A stretch of DNA of 64,000 nucleotides from Leadbetterella byssophila DSM 17132 (GTDB taxonomy: Bacteria; Bacteroidota; Bacteroidia; Cytophagales; Spirosomataceae). Positions within the stretch are counted from its first letter, which is position 1; the number at the start of each line of letters is the position of its first letter. Location of the stretch: assembly GCF_000166395.1 (NCBI RefSeq), contig NC_014655.1:2046001-2110000 (forward strand), read 5' to 3'. Below, piece by piece: positions 50,812-59,256 of this stretch. The notes beneath the pieces were generated by a model that was not told the origin of the DNA, did not search any database, and saw nothing but the letters and a program-made list of their open reading frames with translations. A program made the position numbers and the translations under genes.

Positions 50812-52676
50812 GTCGAGTAGGTAAGGGGAATTTCACCCCGAACCTCTCACAGCACCGTGCGTGACAGTCTCCCGTCACACGGCGCTTCCAGATCAGCCTT
50901 TACTTTATTTAGTACGGTCTGGCAAGCGTCCAGTGGATGAATAGTTTTGGGTTCTGGTTATAGATTTTCCTCAACCACTGATGTGCTCTCCTTCTTCCCA
51001 TCTTTTTACGTCTCATAACCCATCGTACCAACTTGAGGTTAATCCAATACCAAAGTCCGTACACCGTCCATCTTGAATACACACAGTAGTAATTAATCCA
51101 ACCTCTGGCCATTGCGTTCAGGCGTTGGGCGATGTCTTGCAGCTTTCCCATGAAACGCCTGTTCACTACACTCTTCACTTTCTCTCGAACGGATTTCTTC
51201 GCATCCTGACTCATACACGGAAAATACGTAAGTTTCCAGCCGTTTTTGGTTGGCCTGCCCAAGGGTCGAAATGTATGACCAAGGAAGGTGAACGAAACCG
51301 GTACTGGATTTGACTCTCTGTGGATCGAGTTTTTGCAGTATACGATTTTTGTTTTCTCGCTGTTGAGTTCAAGTTTGCACTCCTTCATACGCTTGGTTAC
51401 CGCATTCTTGATAAATACAGCCTGATTCCAAGTGGTACAGTGGATGATGGCGTCATCGCAATACCTTTCAAAAGGCATATTGCCGTGATGCTTTTCCATC
51501 CATTTGTCGAAAACGAAGTGCAGGAAGATGTTGGCCAGCAGGGGACTTATCACTCCACCCTGAGGTGTCCCTTTTTCTCGTTTGTGCACTTTACCCTCAC
51601 GCACTACGCCCACTTCAAGCCAGCGTTCGATGTACATGATTATCCATTTCTCGTCGGTATATACACGCACGGCTTTCATGAGTAGTTCGTGATCGATGTT
51701 ATCGAAGAAGCCACGGATGTCCAGGTCCACAACCCAGCTGTAGTACCCACAGTTCCGCACCGTTTTAGCCAGCGCATCATGCGCACTCTTGTTCGGACGA
51801 TAACCGTAGCTGTCCTGATGGAAGCTCGGCTCCACCTTGGGTTCAAGATAGCTTTTGACAACCTGTTGGGCTACCCGGTCTGACACCGTAGGTATTCCGA
51901 GTCCTCGATAACCTCCACTTTTCTTGGGAATTTGCACCTCCCTTACTGCTTTGGGATGGTAACTGCCCGAGGTCATACGGTTCCAGATCTTATATAGATT
52001 ATCCGCTAACCGTTCCTCAAACTGTTCCAGACTCTGCGTATCAATCCCGGCACTCCCCTTATTTGCCCGTACTTTTCGGTAAGCATCCAACACCATTTTC
52101 TTGGTGATTGGATGTTGCTTTGTTTCATAGTAATCAATCATCCGTTTTACTGTTGTTGTTTATTATGAAACTGATCCGGTCACTCCCTTTCCTCCATTTC
52201 CATTACAGAAATTTCATCGGTACTACGGAGTGATCCGTCCCTATGGAAGGCTTTGGCAATTTTGACCTTGTACATGTGTTGCACTTGTGTCCTTGCCTTG
52301 GCATCCTCCCATAAGTTCCCTTGTTCCATACGATCGCCTGATCCAAGTTCCTGCGACCTCTGCACCGCCTGCCATCCAGCCGACACCAGTTTACTGCTGC
52401 TGGACTCTGATCTCGGCCACGAAACTTTTTGTCCGATTTTGGCAGGGTATCAGTCGATAACGATACTTTAATACAGCCGTTCACTTTCGTTCAGCTCCTT
52501 GGATCACACTTGATAGTTACATTACTACCTTTTCTCTCGTCGCTCAATACCACCCCCTTTCGGAAAGGCAGCACCACGGAGTAGTTTGTTGGGTATGTCT
52601 GTCATCCCCAACGGCAGGCCAAACTGCCATCAATCGTACAGCATGCAGCCTAGCCTTAGGCTGTTTCAAGGCACAC
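50812..52676 (-). mobile_element. Group II intron, copy nearest the 3' exon
   Basis: 1865 bp, read on the minus strand. It begins GTGTGCC (matching the GUGYG 5' consensus) at 52676 and ends CTACTCGAC at 50812. Domain V is the 36-nt hairpin at 50851-50886, starting with the catalytic AGC and closing CACGGTGCT. The intron encodes a reverse transcriptase/maturase. It follows the second identical copy without a single intervening base. Confidence 0.9.
50909..52141 (-). CDS. ltrA: Group II intron reverse transcriptase/maturase, copy 1
   Basis: A 410-residue LtrA-type protein encoded in intron domain IV. It makes cDNA for retrohoming and helps fold the intron for splicing. The N-terminal RT fingers have IPKKSGGYRGLGIPTVSDRV and SYGYRPNKSAHDAL. 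The active site is FERYCDDAIIHC, with YCDD in place of the common YADD; VVDLDIRGFFDNIDH carries the first catalytic Asp and KGTPQGGVISPLLANIFL is RT block 4. The maturase X domain (QRLNAMARGWINYYC) follows, and the protein ends without an HNH endonuclease domain, so target cleavage must rely on replication forks or the RNP alone. Identical to copy 2. Confidence 0.95.
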   Translation of the reverse strand: MIDYYETKQHPITKKMVLDAYRKVRANKGSAGIDTQSLEQFEERLADNLYKIWNRMTSGSYHPKAVREVQIPKKSGGYRGLGIPTVSDRVAQQVVKSYLEPKVEPSFHQDSYGYRPNKSAHDALAKTVRNCGYYSWVVDLDIRGFFDNIDHELLMKAVRVYTDEKWIIMYIERWLEVGVVREGKVHKREKGTPQGGVISPLLANIFLHFVFDKWMEKHHGNMPFERYCDDAIIHCTTWNQAVFIKNAVTKRMKECKLELNSEKTKIVYCKNSIHRESNPVPVSFTFLGHTFRPLGRPTKNGWKLTYFPCMSQDAKKSVREKVKSVVNRRFMGKLQDIAQRLNAMARGWINYYCVYSRWTVYGLWYWINLKLVRWVMRRKKMGRRRAHQWLRKIYNQNPKLFIHWTLARPY

Positions 52677-54541
52677 GTCGAGTAGGTAAGGGGAATTTCA
52701 CCCCGAACCTCTCACAGCACCGTGCGTGACAGTCTCCCGTCACACGGCGCTTCCAGATCAGCCTTTACTTTATTTAGTACGGTCTGGCAAGCGTCCAGTG
52801 GATGAATAGTTTTGGGTTCTGGTTATAGATTTTCCTCAACCACTGATGTGCTCTCCTTCTTCCCATCTTTTTACGTCTCATAACCCATCGTACCAACTTG
52901 AGGTTAATCCAATACCAAAGTCCGTACACCGTCCATCTTGAATACACACAGTAGTAATTAATCCAACCTCTGGCCATTGCGTTCAGGCGTTGGGCGATGT
53001 CTTGCAGCTTTCCCATGAAACGCCTGTTCACTACACTCTTCACTTTCTCTCGAACGGATTTCTTCGCATCCTGACTCATACACGGAAAATACGTAAGTTT
53101 CCAGCCGTTTTTGGTTGGCCTGCCCAAGGGTCGAAATGTATGACCAAGGAAGGTGAACGAAACCGGTACTGGATTTGACTCTCTGTGGATCGAGTTTTTG
53201 CAGTATACGATTTTTGTTTTCTCGCTGTTGAGTTCAAGTTTGCACTCCTTCATACGCTTGGTTACCGCATTCTTGATAAATACAGCCTGATTCCAAGTGG
53301 TACAGTGGATGATGGCGTCATCGCAATACCTTTCAAAAGGCATATTGCCGTGATGCTTTTCCATCCATTTGTCGAAAACGAAGTGCAGGAAGATGTTGGC
53401 CAGCAGGGGACTTATCACTCCACCCTGAGGTGTCCCTTTTTCTCGTTTGTGCACTTTACCCTCACGCACTACGCCCACTTCAAGCCAGCGTTCGATGTAC
53501 ATGATTATCCATTTCTCGTCGGTATATACACGCACGGCTTTCATGAGTAGTTCGTGATCGATGTTATCGAAGAAGCCACGGATGTCCAGGTCCACAACCC
53601 AGCTGTAGTACCCACAGTTCCGCACCGTTTTAGCCAGCGCATCATGCGCACTCTTGTTCGGACGATAACCGTAGCTGTCCTGATGGAAGCTCGGCTCCAC
53701 CTTGGGTTCAAGATAGCTTTTGACAACCTGTTGGGCTACCCGGTCTGACACCGTAGGTATTCCGAGTCCTCGATAACCTCCACTTTTCTTGGGAATTTGC
53801 ACCTCCCTTACTGCTTTGGGATGGTAACTGCCCGAGGTCATACGGTTCCAGATCTTATATAGATTATCCGCTAACCGTTCCTCAAACTGTTCCAGACTCT
53901 GCGTATCAATCCCGGCACTCCCCTTATTTGCCCGTACTTTTCGGTAAGCATCCAACACCATTTTCTTGGTGATTGGATGTTGCTTTGTTTCATAGTAATC
54001 AATCATCCGTTTTACTGTTGTTGTTTATTATGAAACTGATCCGGTCACTCCCTTTCCTCCATTTCCATTACAGAAATTTCATCGGTACTACGGAGTGATC
54101 CGTCCCTATGGAAGGCTTTGGCAATTTTGACCTTGTACATGTGTTGCACTTGTGTCCTTGCCTTGGCATCCTCCCATAAGTTCCCTTGTTCCATACGATC
54201 GCCTGATCCAAGTTCCTGCGACCTCTGCACCGCCTGCCATCCAGCCGACACCAGTTTACTGCTGCTGGACTCTGATCTCGGCCACGAAACTTTTTGTCCG
54301 ATTTTGGCAGGGTATCAGTCGATAACGATACTTTAATACAGCCGTTCACTTTCGTTCAGCTCCTTGGATCACACTTGATAGTTACATTACTACCTTTTCT
54401 CTCGTCGCTCAATACCACCCCCTTTCGGAAAGGCAGCACCACGGAGTAGTTTGTTGGGTATGTCTGTCATCCCCAACGGCAGGCCAAACTGCCATCAATC
54501 GTACAGCATGCAGCCTAGCCTTAGGCTGTTTCAAGGCACAC
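52677..54541 (-). mobile_element. Group II intron, copy nearest the 5' exon
   Basis: 1865 bp, apparently identical to the other copy. It starts GTGTGCC at 54541 immediately after exon sequence GGATGAGACT and ends CTACTCGAC at 52677, directly abutting the 5' end of the next copy at 52676. Domain V is at 52716-52751. Some short reading frames in domains I-III (for instance 54045-54349) are RNA structure, not proteins. Confidence 0.9.
52774..54006 (-). CDS. ltrA: Group II intron reverse transcriptase/maturase, copy 2
   Basis: A 410-residue protein with the same sequence as copy 1, including the YCDD active site, the QGGVISPLLAN block and the X domain, and no endonuclease domain. Two intact, identical maturase genes mean either intron could supply protein for splicing of both. 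The start codon ATG at 54006 follows 530 nt of intron RNA domains I-III. Confidence 0.95.
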   Translation of the reverse strand: MIDYYETKQHPITKKMVLDAYRKVRANKGSAGIDTQSLEQFEERLADNLYKIWNRMTSGSYHPKAVREVQIPKKSGGYRGLGIPTVSDRVAQQVVKSYLEPKVEPSFHQDSYGYRPNKSAHDALAKTVRNCGYYSWVVDLDIRGFFDNIDHELLMKAVRVYTDEKWIIMYIERWLEVGVVREGKVHKREKGTPQGGVISPLLANIFLHFVFDKWMEKHHGNMPFERYCDDAIIHCTTWNQAVFIKNAVTKRMKECKLELNSEKTKIVYCKNSIHRESNPVPVSFTFLGHTFRPLGRPTKNGWKLTYFPCMSQDAKKSVREKVKSVVNRRFMGKLQDIAQRLNAMARGWINYYCVYSRWTVYGLWYWINLKLVRWVMRRKKMGRRRAHQWLRKIYNQNPKLFIHWTLARPY

Positions 54542-55237
54542 AGTCTCATCCACCTGTAGGTAACCTTTTGCCTTCGTGTCGAAAACCAGCTGCTGATAAA
54601 GTGGTTCGAGTTTGATCAGCGCTTCTTTTGTCCAGCCCTCGATGGTCGATGAAGCTATGTTGATGTTTTCCCTGGCGAAGATCTGCTTCTGGCGGTACAG
54701 CGGGAGGTGATCCATATACTTGCCGGTCAGGATCATCGCTAGCAGACCGGCTCCAGGAATGCCTTTGTCGATCACCCGCTCCGGAAGTTCTGCTATCTTG
54801 ACACCCTCCCCGTTTTTAGCTGCATATTTATAGCGGATGTAACGGTTGATATAGAACTTGGCAGGCTCACATTCCAGTTCTTCGGTAATCTCTTTGCCGA
54901 TGCACACCATCTCCGACAGATCACCTTCGGGATGGATCTCAATCTCTACTACAGGAAGGTGCTGGGGTAATTTCGCACGGCCTTTATGATTGGGGCGACT
55001 GCGGGTGTATTCGATCTTTTGCTTGATTTCCTCTTGCTGCTCTACTACCTCTGCTGGTGCGGCTTCAAAAGGCAGGGAAGTCTGGTTGGGGTCACCTTCA
55101 AAGCGCTCGCGTTTCTGTCCAAACTGCATACGCTTGTACATGGCAAGCTGTGATTTTAGGAAATCTATTTCTTCGTCACGACTGGAAATAACCTTGATAA
55201 GGTCTTCTTTTGAGAGGTTTTCCAGTGCCGTTTCCAT
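54542..55237 (-). CDS. IS66 transposase TnpC, N-terminal exon
   Basis: The 5' exon encodes 232 residues: METALENLSKEDLIKVISSRDEEIDFLKSQLAMYKRMQFGQKRERF (a coiled coil typical of TnpC), a charged linker, the zinc-finger-like/IS66_central region (ITEELECEPAKFYINRYIRYKY), and IPGAGLLAMILTGKYMDHLPLYRQKQIFARENI. It ends YLQVDET, the conserved motif with the first catalytic Asp. Without splicing, translation enters the intron and stops after six further residues at 54521. Exon 2 begins PIKVLD, so the intron block sits exactly inside the DET-P motif. Confidence 0.9.
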
Positions 55238-55287
55238 ACCATAAAGATACGGATTTTACTCCGTTCTACCTATAAAAACACGCACAA

Positions 55288-55626
55288 TTATGGCAGTGAA
55301 TAACGTTTTTTTTGTATGCTGCTCACCACCTGAATCCCTTCGATCATCAGCACCAAATCGCTCCATGACAGCTCTCCCTTTTTCAGTGTAGACCTGCCAA
55401 AAGTGCCTTGTTCGAGCCGCTTGTAATACAGTACAAAACCGCCACGTTCCCAGTGCAAAAGCTTAATGTGGGTACGGCTACGGTTCAGGAACACAAACAC
55501 TTCCCCGCTGGTGGGCTGACGCCTCATGCCGGAAATTACCAGGCCGCAGAGACCGTCAAATGATTTTCTCATATCGCAATGCCCATCGTAGAGATAGAAC
55601 CGGTGGGATGATCCCAAAGAAAACAT
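55288..55626 (-). CDS. tnpB: IS66 family accessory protein TnpB
   Basis: A 112-residue protein with the IS66 Orf2 (TnpB) pattern: FYLYDGHCDMRKSFDGLCGLV, TSGEVFVFLNRSRTHIKLLHWERGGFVLYYKRLEQGTF and LSWSDLVLMIEGI. The GHCDMRKSFDGL segment is the family hallmark. TnpB is needed with TnpA and TnpC for efficient IS66 transposition. It starts 1 bp after the tnpA stop. Confidence 0.95.
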   Translation of the reverse strand: MFSLGSSHRFYLYDGHCDMRKSFDGLCGLVISGMRRQPTSGEVFVFLNRSRTHIKLLHWERGGFVLYYKRLEQGTFGRSTLKKGELSWSDLVLMIEGIQVVSSIQKKRYSLP

Positions 55627-55627
55627 A

Positions 55628-55909
55628 TCAGTACAAATGGATCAACTGGGAAAGTAAACCGAGATCTGCATCTACCTTGATGCGCACACCGTTAGGATAG
55701 ATGACCTCAACTTCCCCTTTCTTGCACATCTTATCGATCGATAAAAAGCTTCTTGTGCCAGGGGCATGGACTTTACTGCGCGAAAACCAGTAATAAAATG
55801 TAGCAGTACTGATTCCATTTTCCTCGCAGTAACGTTTCTTGCTCTTACCGCTCTGATGCCAGTCCGCTAGCATCGCAGACATCTGTAATTTCTTTTCTTC
55901 TTTGCTCAT
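55628..55909 (-). CDS. tnpA: IS66 family accessory protein TnpA
   Basis: A 93-residue protein with an HTH_Tnp_1-like N-terminus (MLADWHQSGKSKKRYCEENGISTATFYYWFSR) and a basic middle, as in TnpA of IS66 elements. The next gene (tnpB) begins 1 bp after its stop. The open frame of the truncated IS21 gene runs into this gene on the same strand but in another frame. Confidence 0.92.
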   Translation of the reverse strand: MSKEEKKLQMSAMLADWHQSGKSKKRYCEENGISTATFYYWFSRSKVHAPGTRSFLSIDKMCKKGEVEVIYPNGVRIKVDADLGLLSQLIHLY

Positions 55910-55967
55910 AAAGCAAAGGTCTGCTTAATAAACCGCTCATAAAATATGTACTTGGTCGGGCGGATAC

Positions 55968-57344
55968 GCATATTCCGTATTTTTTTGCCAGTTGTAAAAC
56001 GCCCTGACATAACTTGTACCCCTGCTCGGGATGCTTAAACTGGCCGAAGATTTGTCCCATTAGCTGATGGGTGTTTTCGCCTATTTTATAACCTTCACTC
56101 TTAAAAAAGTCCTCCGACCAGTTGTGGTAATACCGGTGATTGGGGTGCAGGTGGGCGGCATTGGTAGTGTACTTATAATTGGCTTTAAGCCGCTCATGAA
56201 TGGCTATCTGCTTGTAATTCCAGTAAATCTCTACCCGTTCATTGGTATATTTTATGTCTACCTTTTTGCCTACATATTGGTAAGGGACAGAATAGTGATG
56301 TTTGTCTTCAGACAAAACTACATGACAGTTGGGATGCACCTTAGCTTGCTGGTATTTGCGAAGCTCGAAGGGTTCTGCGGGCAAAGGCTTAAGTTTCTCT
56401 TTTTCCAGCGTTTCGAACTGTTGCAGGCGGTTGCCCATTTTGTTTTGGTAAGGAAGATTATTGTGCTGTGCCACCAGCTCTGCTATAGCTCGGTTTAGCT
56501 CTGCAAGACTATGAAAAACCCGCCCGTGAAGCGGTGCATAGACCCGGGTGTAGAGGATTTTAACCGCTCCCTCTACCAAGGCTTTATCCTTGGGTTTATA
56601 GGCTCGGGTGGGCAGGATGACCGTATTGTAATGCTCCGCAAAGTCCGACATACTTGCATTCAACTCCGGATCATATTTACTCGCCTTCTTAACGGCCGGC
56701 TTTAAGTTATCGGTTACGATAGCCTGGGGAACACCCCCAACGGCCGCAATACAGGCCCCTAAACAACCTAAAAAATCAGGCGTTTGCTGACTCATACACG
56801 CCATACCGAAGGTAAAACCGCTGCAAGGAAGTATCCCCACAAAGAACTCTACAGGCTTTTGCTCTCCTGTCTCATAGTCGGTCAGATAGAGCTTTTTACC
56901 TGCAAAGTCGATCATCAGCTTATCAGCTGCTTTATGTTCAAAAACATAACTGATCTGCTGATGCTGTAGGTATTTGTTGAGGTGGTCGCAATACTGAGAA
57001 TATCCAATTCCGTTAGGGTACTTGGTCTTATAGGCATTCCACAAGAATTGTTTGGTAACACCCACTTTTTTCAACTCTTTAACCGCTGTATCAAACTCAC
57101 CGTAAAGTAACTCCAAGGAGGGTTTACTCCGGCTTTCAGGCTTTACAATGACCTGTAAATCATATTCGTCCAGCTTGTGTAATTCTAAGAGACTTAAAGG
57201 GTGCGAATGGAAAATCTGAGCATATTTATCAACCGTAGTTCGGGAAACTTCGGCCATTCTGCTAATGCTCCGCCGAGACTTCCCGTCCATAAGCATACGC
57301 AATACTAAATGTAACTTATTCATAGATATTATTTGATTAGCCAT
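55968..57344 (-). pseudogene. istA: IS21-family transposase IstA, C-terminally truncated
   Basis: About 459 residues of IstA are left. The ATG at 57344 (MANQIISMNKLHLVLRML) gives the usual start; the N-terminal HTH is DGKSRRSISRMAEVSRTTVDKY. The DDE core has KLMIDFAGKKLYL (first Asp), VGGVPQAIVTDNLKPAVKK (second Asp) and KDKALVEGAVKILYTRVYAPL (Glu). The C-terminal part continues through YYHNWSEDFFKSEGYKIGENTHQLM to LAKKYGICV, where the IS66 terminal repeat begins. About 50 C-terminal residues and the following istB are absent, so the element is immobile. Confidence 0.9.
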
Positions 57345-57390
57345 CCTGGTAGTTTTTATACCAGGCAAGTAATCAAATCTCTACAACAAG

Positions 57391-57458
57391 TGGCCCACTT
57401 TCAGCCGGAATCTCTGGCCCACTTTAACCCGGAACTCATGGCCCACTTTGAACCGGAA
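57391..57458 (-). repeat. Three 20-bp direct repeats at the IS21 end
   Basis: TGGCCCACTTTCAGCCGGAA (57391-57410), TGGCCCACTTTAACCCGGAA (57415-57434) and TGGCCCACTTTGAACCGGAA (57439-57458) occur at a 24-bp period. IS21 elements typically have repeated transposase-binding sites at their ends; this fits. Confidence 0.9.
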
Positions 57459-57511
57459 TATCTAAAAGGGCGAGCTTACACAGTTAAGGTTTCGCTAAAA
57501 TAGTATTGCTA

Positions 57512-58195
57512 TCAAATTCTAATAACATGGCTATTTTTTGAATTTTCACTCAATTTTAAGAAAACTCCAATTCCACAACCAAAATCAGACATTTGTGGAA
57601 AAACATAACTGTACTGAAAATTAAGATTTATTACTCCCAATGAAGAGAATGGAATAAAATGGTTAAGTGATAAATGTGGACCAGCAACTATAAATCCCTT
57701 TATAGGTCTATTTTCAAATGGATGAATAATTGGTACAGTAAATGCTCCTCCGTTAGGAAGCTGAACTGAAACTACGGCATTTTGGGGAATATTAAAATCC
57801 GTAGCCTTCAGCCCCCTGAAATATGCTACTTTAAGACCACCTCCAATCAAGGTAGTAGAGTTTCCTTTATTAATTCTTACTAAAGTTTGACTGATACTTG
57901 AAATACCAAATCTATTAAAGAGGTAATATGGATATTCCTTTCTGGTATCCGTATTATATTCTGCTCTAAGAGCTTGGCTTAAATAGTACTTTTTAGACCT
58001 CCTCTTTAAAAATGTATTTGAAAAGGCAAAACTGTTGAATTTACTTTTGCTACCGTAATCTTGTATAAAAGAATAGTTGAGGTTTATACCAATGATCTTG
58101 TTTAGTTGGTCGTCTGATAGTTGAACAGCTTGTGAAAAGCAATTGTGAAATCCAAAAGCCGCTAGTAGGAATATTGGAAATATATAGGATTTCAT
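57512..58195 (-). CDS. Exported beta-rich protein of unknown function
   Basis: A 227-residue exported protein. Signal peptide MKSYIFPIFLLAAFGFHNCFS, followed by Gln22. The mature part has alternating hydrophobic/polar strands with many aromatic residues (IIGINLNYSFIQDYG, LVRINKGNSTTLIGGGLKVAYF, GVINLNFQYSYVFPQMSDFGCGIGVFLKL), the appearance of a small outer-membrane barrel. I recognise no family. Divergent from the lipoprotein gene at 58247. Confidence 0.6.
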   Translation of the reverse strand: MKSYIFPIFLLAAFGFHNCFSQAVQLSDDQLNKIIGINLNYSFIQDYGSKSKFNSFAFSNTFLKRRSKKYYLSQALRAEYNTDTRKEYPYYLFNRFGISSISQTLVRINKGNSTTLIGGGLKVAYFRGLKATDFNIPQNAVVSVQLPNGGAFTVPIIHPFENRPIKGFIVAGPHLSLNHFIPFSSLGVINLNFQYSYVFPQMSDFGCGIGVFLKLSENSKNSHVIRI

Positions 58196-58246
58196 AAAAA
58201 AAGTTATAAATTTTGCCTGTTGTTTCACCTATAACATTTTTTTCTT

Positions 58247-58756
58247 ATGAAAATTGTAAAATTCGAACCAATTTATCTTTTATTATTGGTCCTCCTTTTA
58301 TCGTGTTCGGATAAAATGCAGTTTGATGAAACTGACAAGGTAAGCGTGAAAAATCCTCCCAATTTAAGAATACCCAGAGACCAGGTCCCACCAAGTACTT
58401 TTGTCAGTAATAATCACAGGTTAAGGGTGTATGAACTTTCACCAGATAAATTACAAATTAAAGATCCTGTAATAATTGATACTCAAGGTAATATTATAAA
58501 GAAAAGCGATAAACTAATTTTAAATAGTGAGTACCAAATAAAGTTTAACGCACCTGCAGAATATGATCTGTTTGTAAATGCACATGATGGATTTGAGATG
58601 ATTTCTCTAGAGAATAAGGGGTTAGAAAAAGTATTGAAAGTAAAATATATTGACGAAACAGTCGAAAAGATTTACCTATCAATCACTCCTATAAAAAAGA
58701 AAGGTGCTAGAATCAGCGAAAAATTAACTCCTATTAATTTTCTCCTACCGAATTAA
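58247..58756 (+). CDS. Hypothetical lipoprotein
   Basis: A 169-residue protein with signal MKIVKFEPIYLLLLVLLLSC, Cys20 being a clear lipobox residue. The mature part is mostly beta-strand: YELSPDKLQIKDPVIIDTQGNIIKKSDKLILNSEYQIKFNAP, then AEYDLFVNAHDGFEMI. No known domain is evident. The next gene begins 38 bp downstream on the same strand, so they may be co-transcribed. Confidence 0.65.
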   Translation: MKIVKFEPIYLLLLVLLLSCSDKMQFDETDKVSVKNPPNLRIPRDQVPPSTFVSNNHRLRVYELSPDKLQIKDPVIIDTQGNIIKKSDKLILNSEYQIKFNAPAEYDLFVNAHDGFEMISLENKGLEKVLKVKYIDETVEKIYLSITPIKKKGARISEKLTPINFLLPN

Positions 58757-58794
58757 TCTAAATTATCCTTAAACAAATTATAAAATTCATTAAG

Positions 58795-59256
58795 ATGAAA
58801 AAATCTATCAACATTTTGCCGTTCTCCATATTTCTTCTTCTTAGTTATATAGCAAATGCTCAATGTGTGCCGGCTAGCTATTTTGGAACTGCAGAGATTT
58901 TGAAAGCCGATGGAAGCCCACTTGGCACTACTCCTATGGTAGGTAGCACAAACTATCAAATAAAAGTAAATTTTACCAATCCTAATCCAACCTATAGTGC
59001 TCCACTAATTGTAATCAGTGTAGCCGACGGTTTTGGCAATGTACCATATATCGGTGCACCATTTGAATATATACCGCCTGCTGTAATCGGTAAGGATGTA
59101 CCTGTTCCTGGTACATCTGTAACATTTAATGTAACTACCGTTCCTGAATCAGAATTAGGTACGCATTTATACTTCAGTGTAAGGTTTCAATGCGGGTCTT
59201 GTTGCCCCAGAACAGATGGTGCCTTAAAACAATACTTCCTATACGCAAATAGATAA
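58795..59256 (+). CDS. Small exported Cys-rich protein of unknown function
   Basis: A 153-residue exported protein with signal peptide MKKSINILPFSIFLLLSYIANA and Gln23 at the predicted new N-terminus, next to a Cys. The mature part resembles an all-beta, Ig-like secretory domain (YQIKVNFTNPNPTYSAPLIVISVADGFG, SVTFNVTTVPESELGTHLYFSVRF) and has a Cys cluster near the C-terminus (CGSCCPR) that could form disulfides with CVP at the N-terminus. I recognise no family. Confidence 0.62.
   Translation: MKKSINILPFSIFLLLSYIANAQCVPASYFGTAEILKADGSPLGTTPMVGSTNYQIKVNFTNPNPTYSAPLIVISVADGFGNVPYIGAPFEYIPPAVIGKDVPVPGTSVTFNVTTVPESELGTHLYFSVRFQCGSCCPRTDGALKQYFLYANR

Larger units (their letters stand above)
50007..55967 (-). 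mobile_element. IS66-family element carrying two group II introns
   Basis: Bounded by imperfect terminal inverted repeats: 50007 GTATCCGCCCAACGAACTAC and, on the minus strand from 55967, GTATCCGCCCGACCAAGTAC, with a common ACATATTT inner part. It contains tnpA, tnpB and a tnpC split by 3730 bp of intron sequence. Removing the introns leaves an IS66 of about 2.2 kb. The 8 bp flanking the ends (GTGCTGCC left, GCATATTC right) do not match, so the ends have been rearranged relative to the target. Confidence 0.92.
55968..57480 (-). mobile_element. IS21-family element, truncated (istB lost)
   Basis: Only the left part of an IS21 element remains: the terminal region with three direct repeats (57391-57458) up to an end at about 57480 (TGTAAGCTCG read inward on the minus strand), and most of istA. 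IstA is cut at 55967 by the IS66 end; the istB helper ATPase is missing. Confidence 0.88.

Noticed and set aside
52180-52484. Short open frames before the maturase gene (also at 54045-54349)
   Set aside because: They lie in the structural RNA domains I-III of the intron and repeat identically in both copies because the intron is duplicated.
57391-57458. Possible CRISPR array
   Set aside because: Three 20-bp repeats with 4-bp gaps directly at an IS21 end are transposase-binding repeats; there are no spacers or cas genes.
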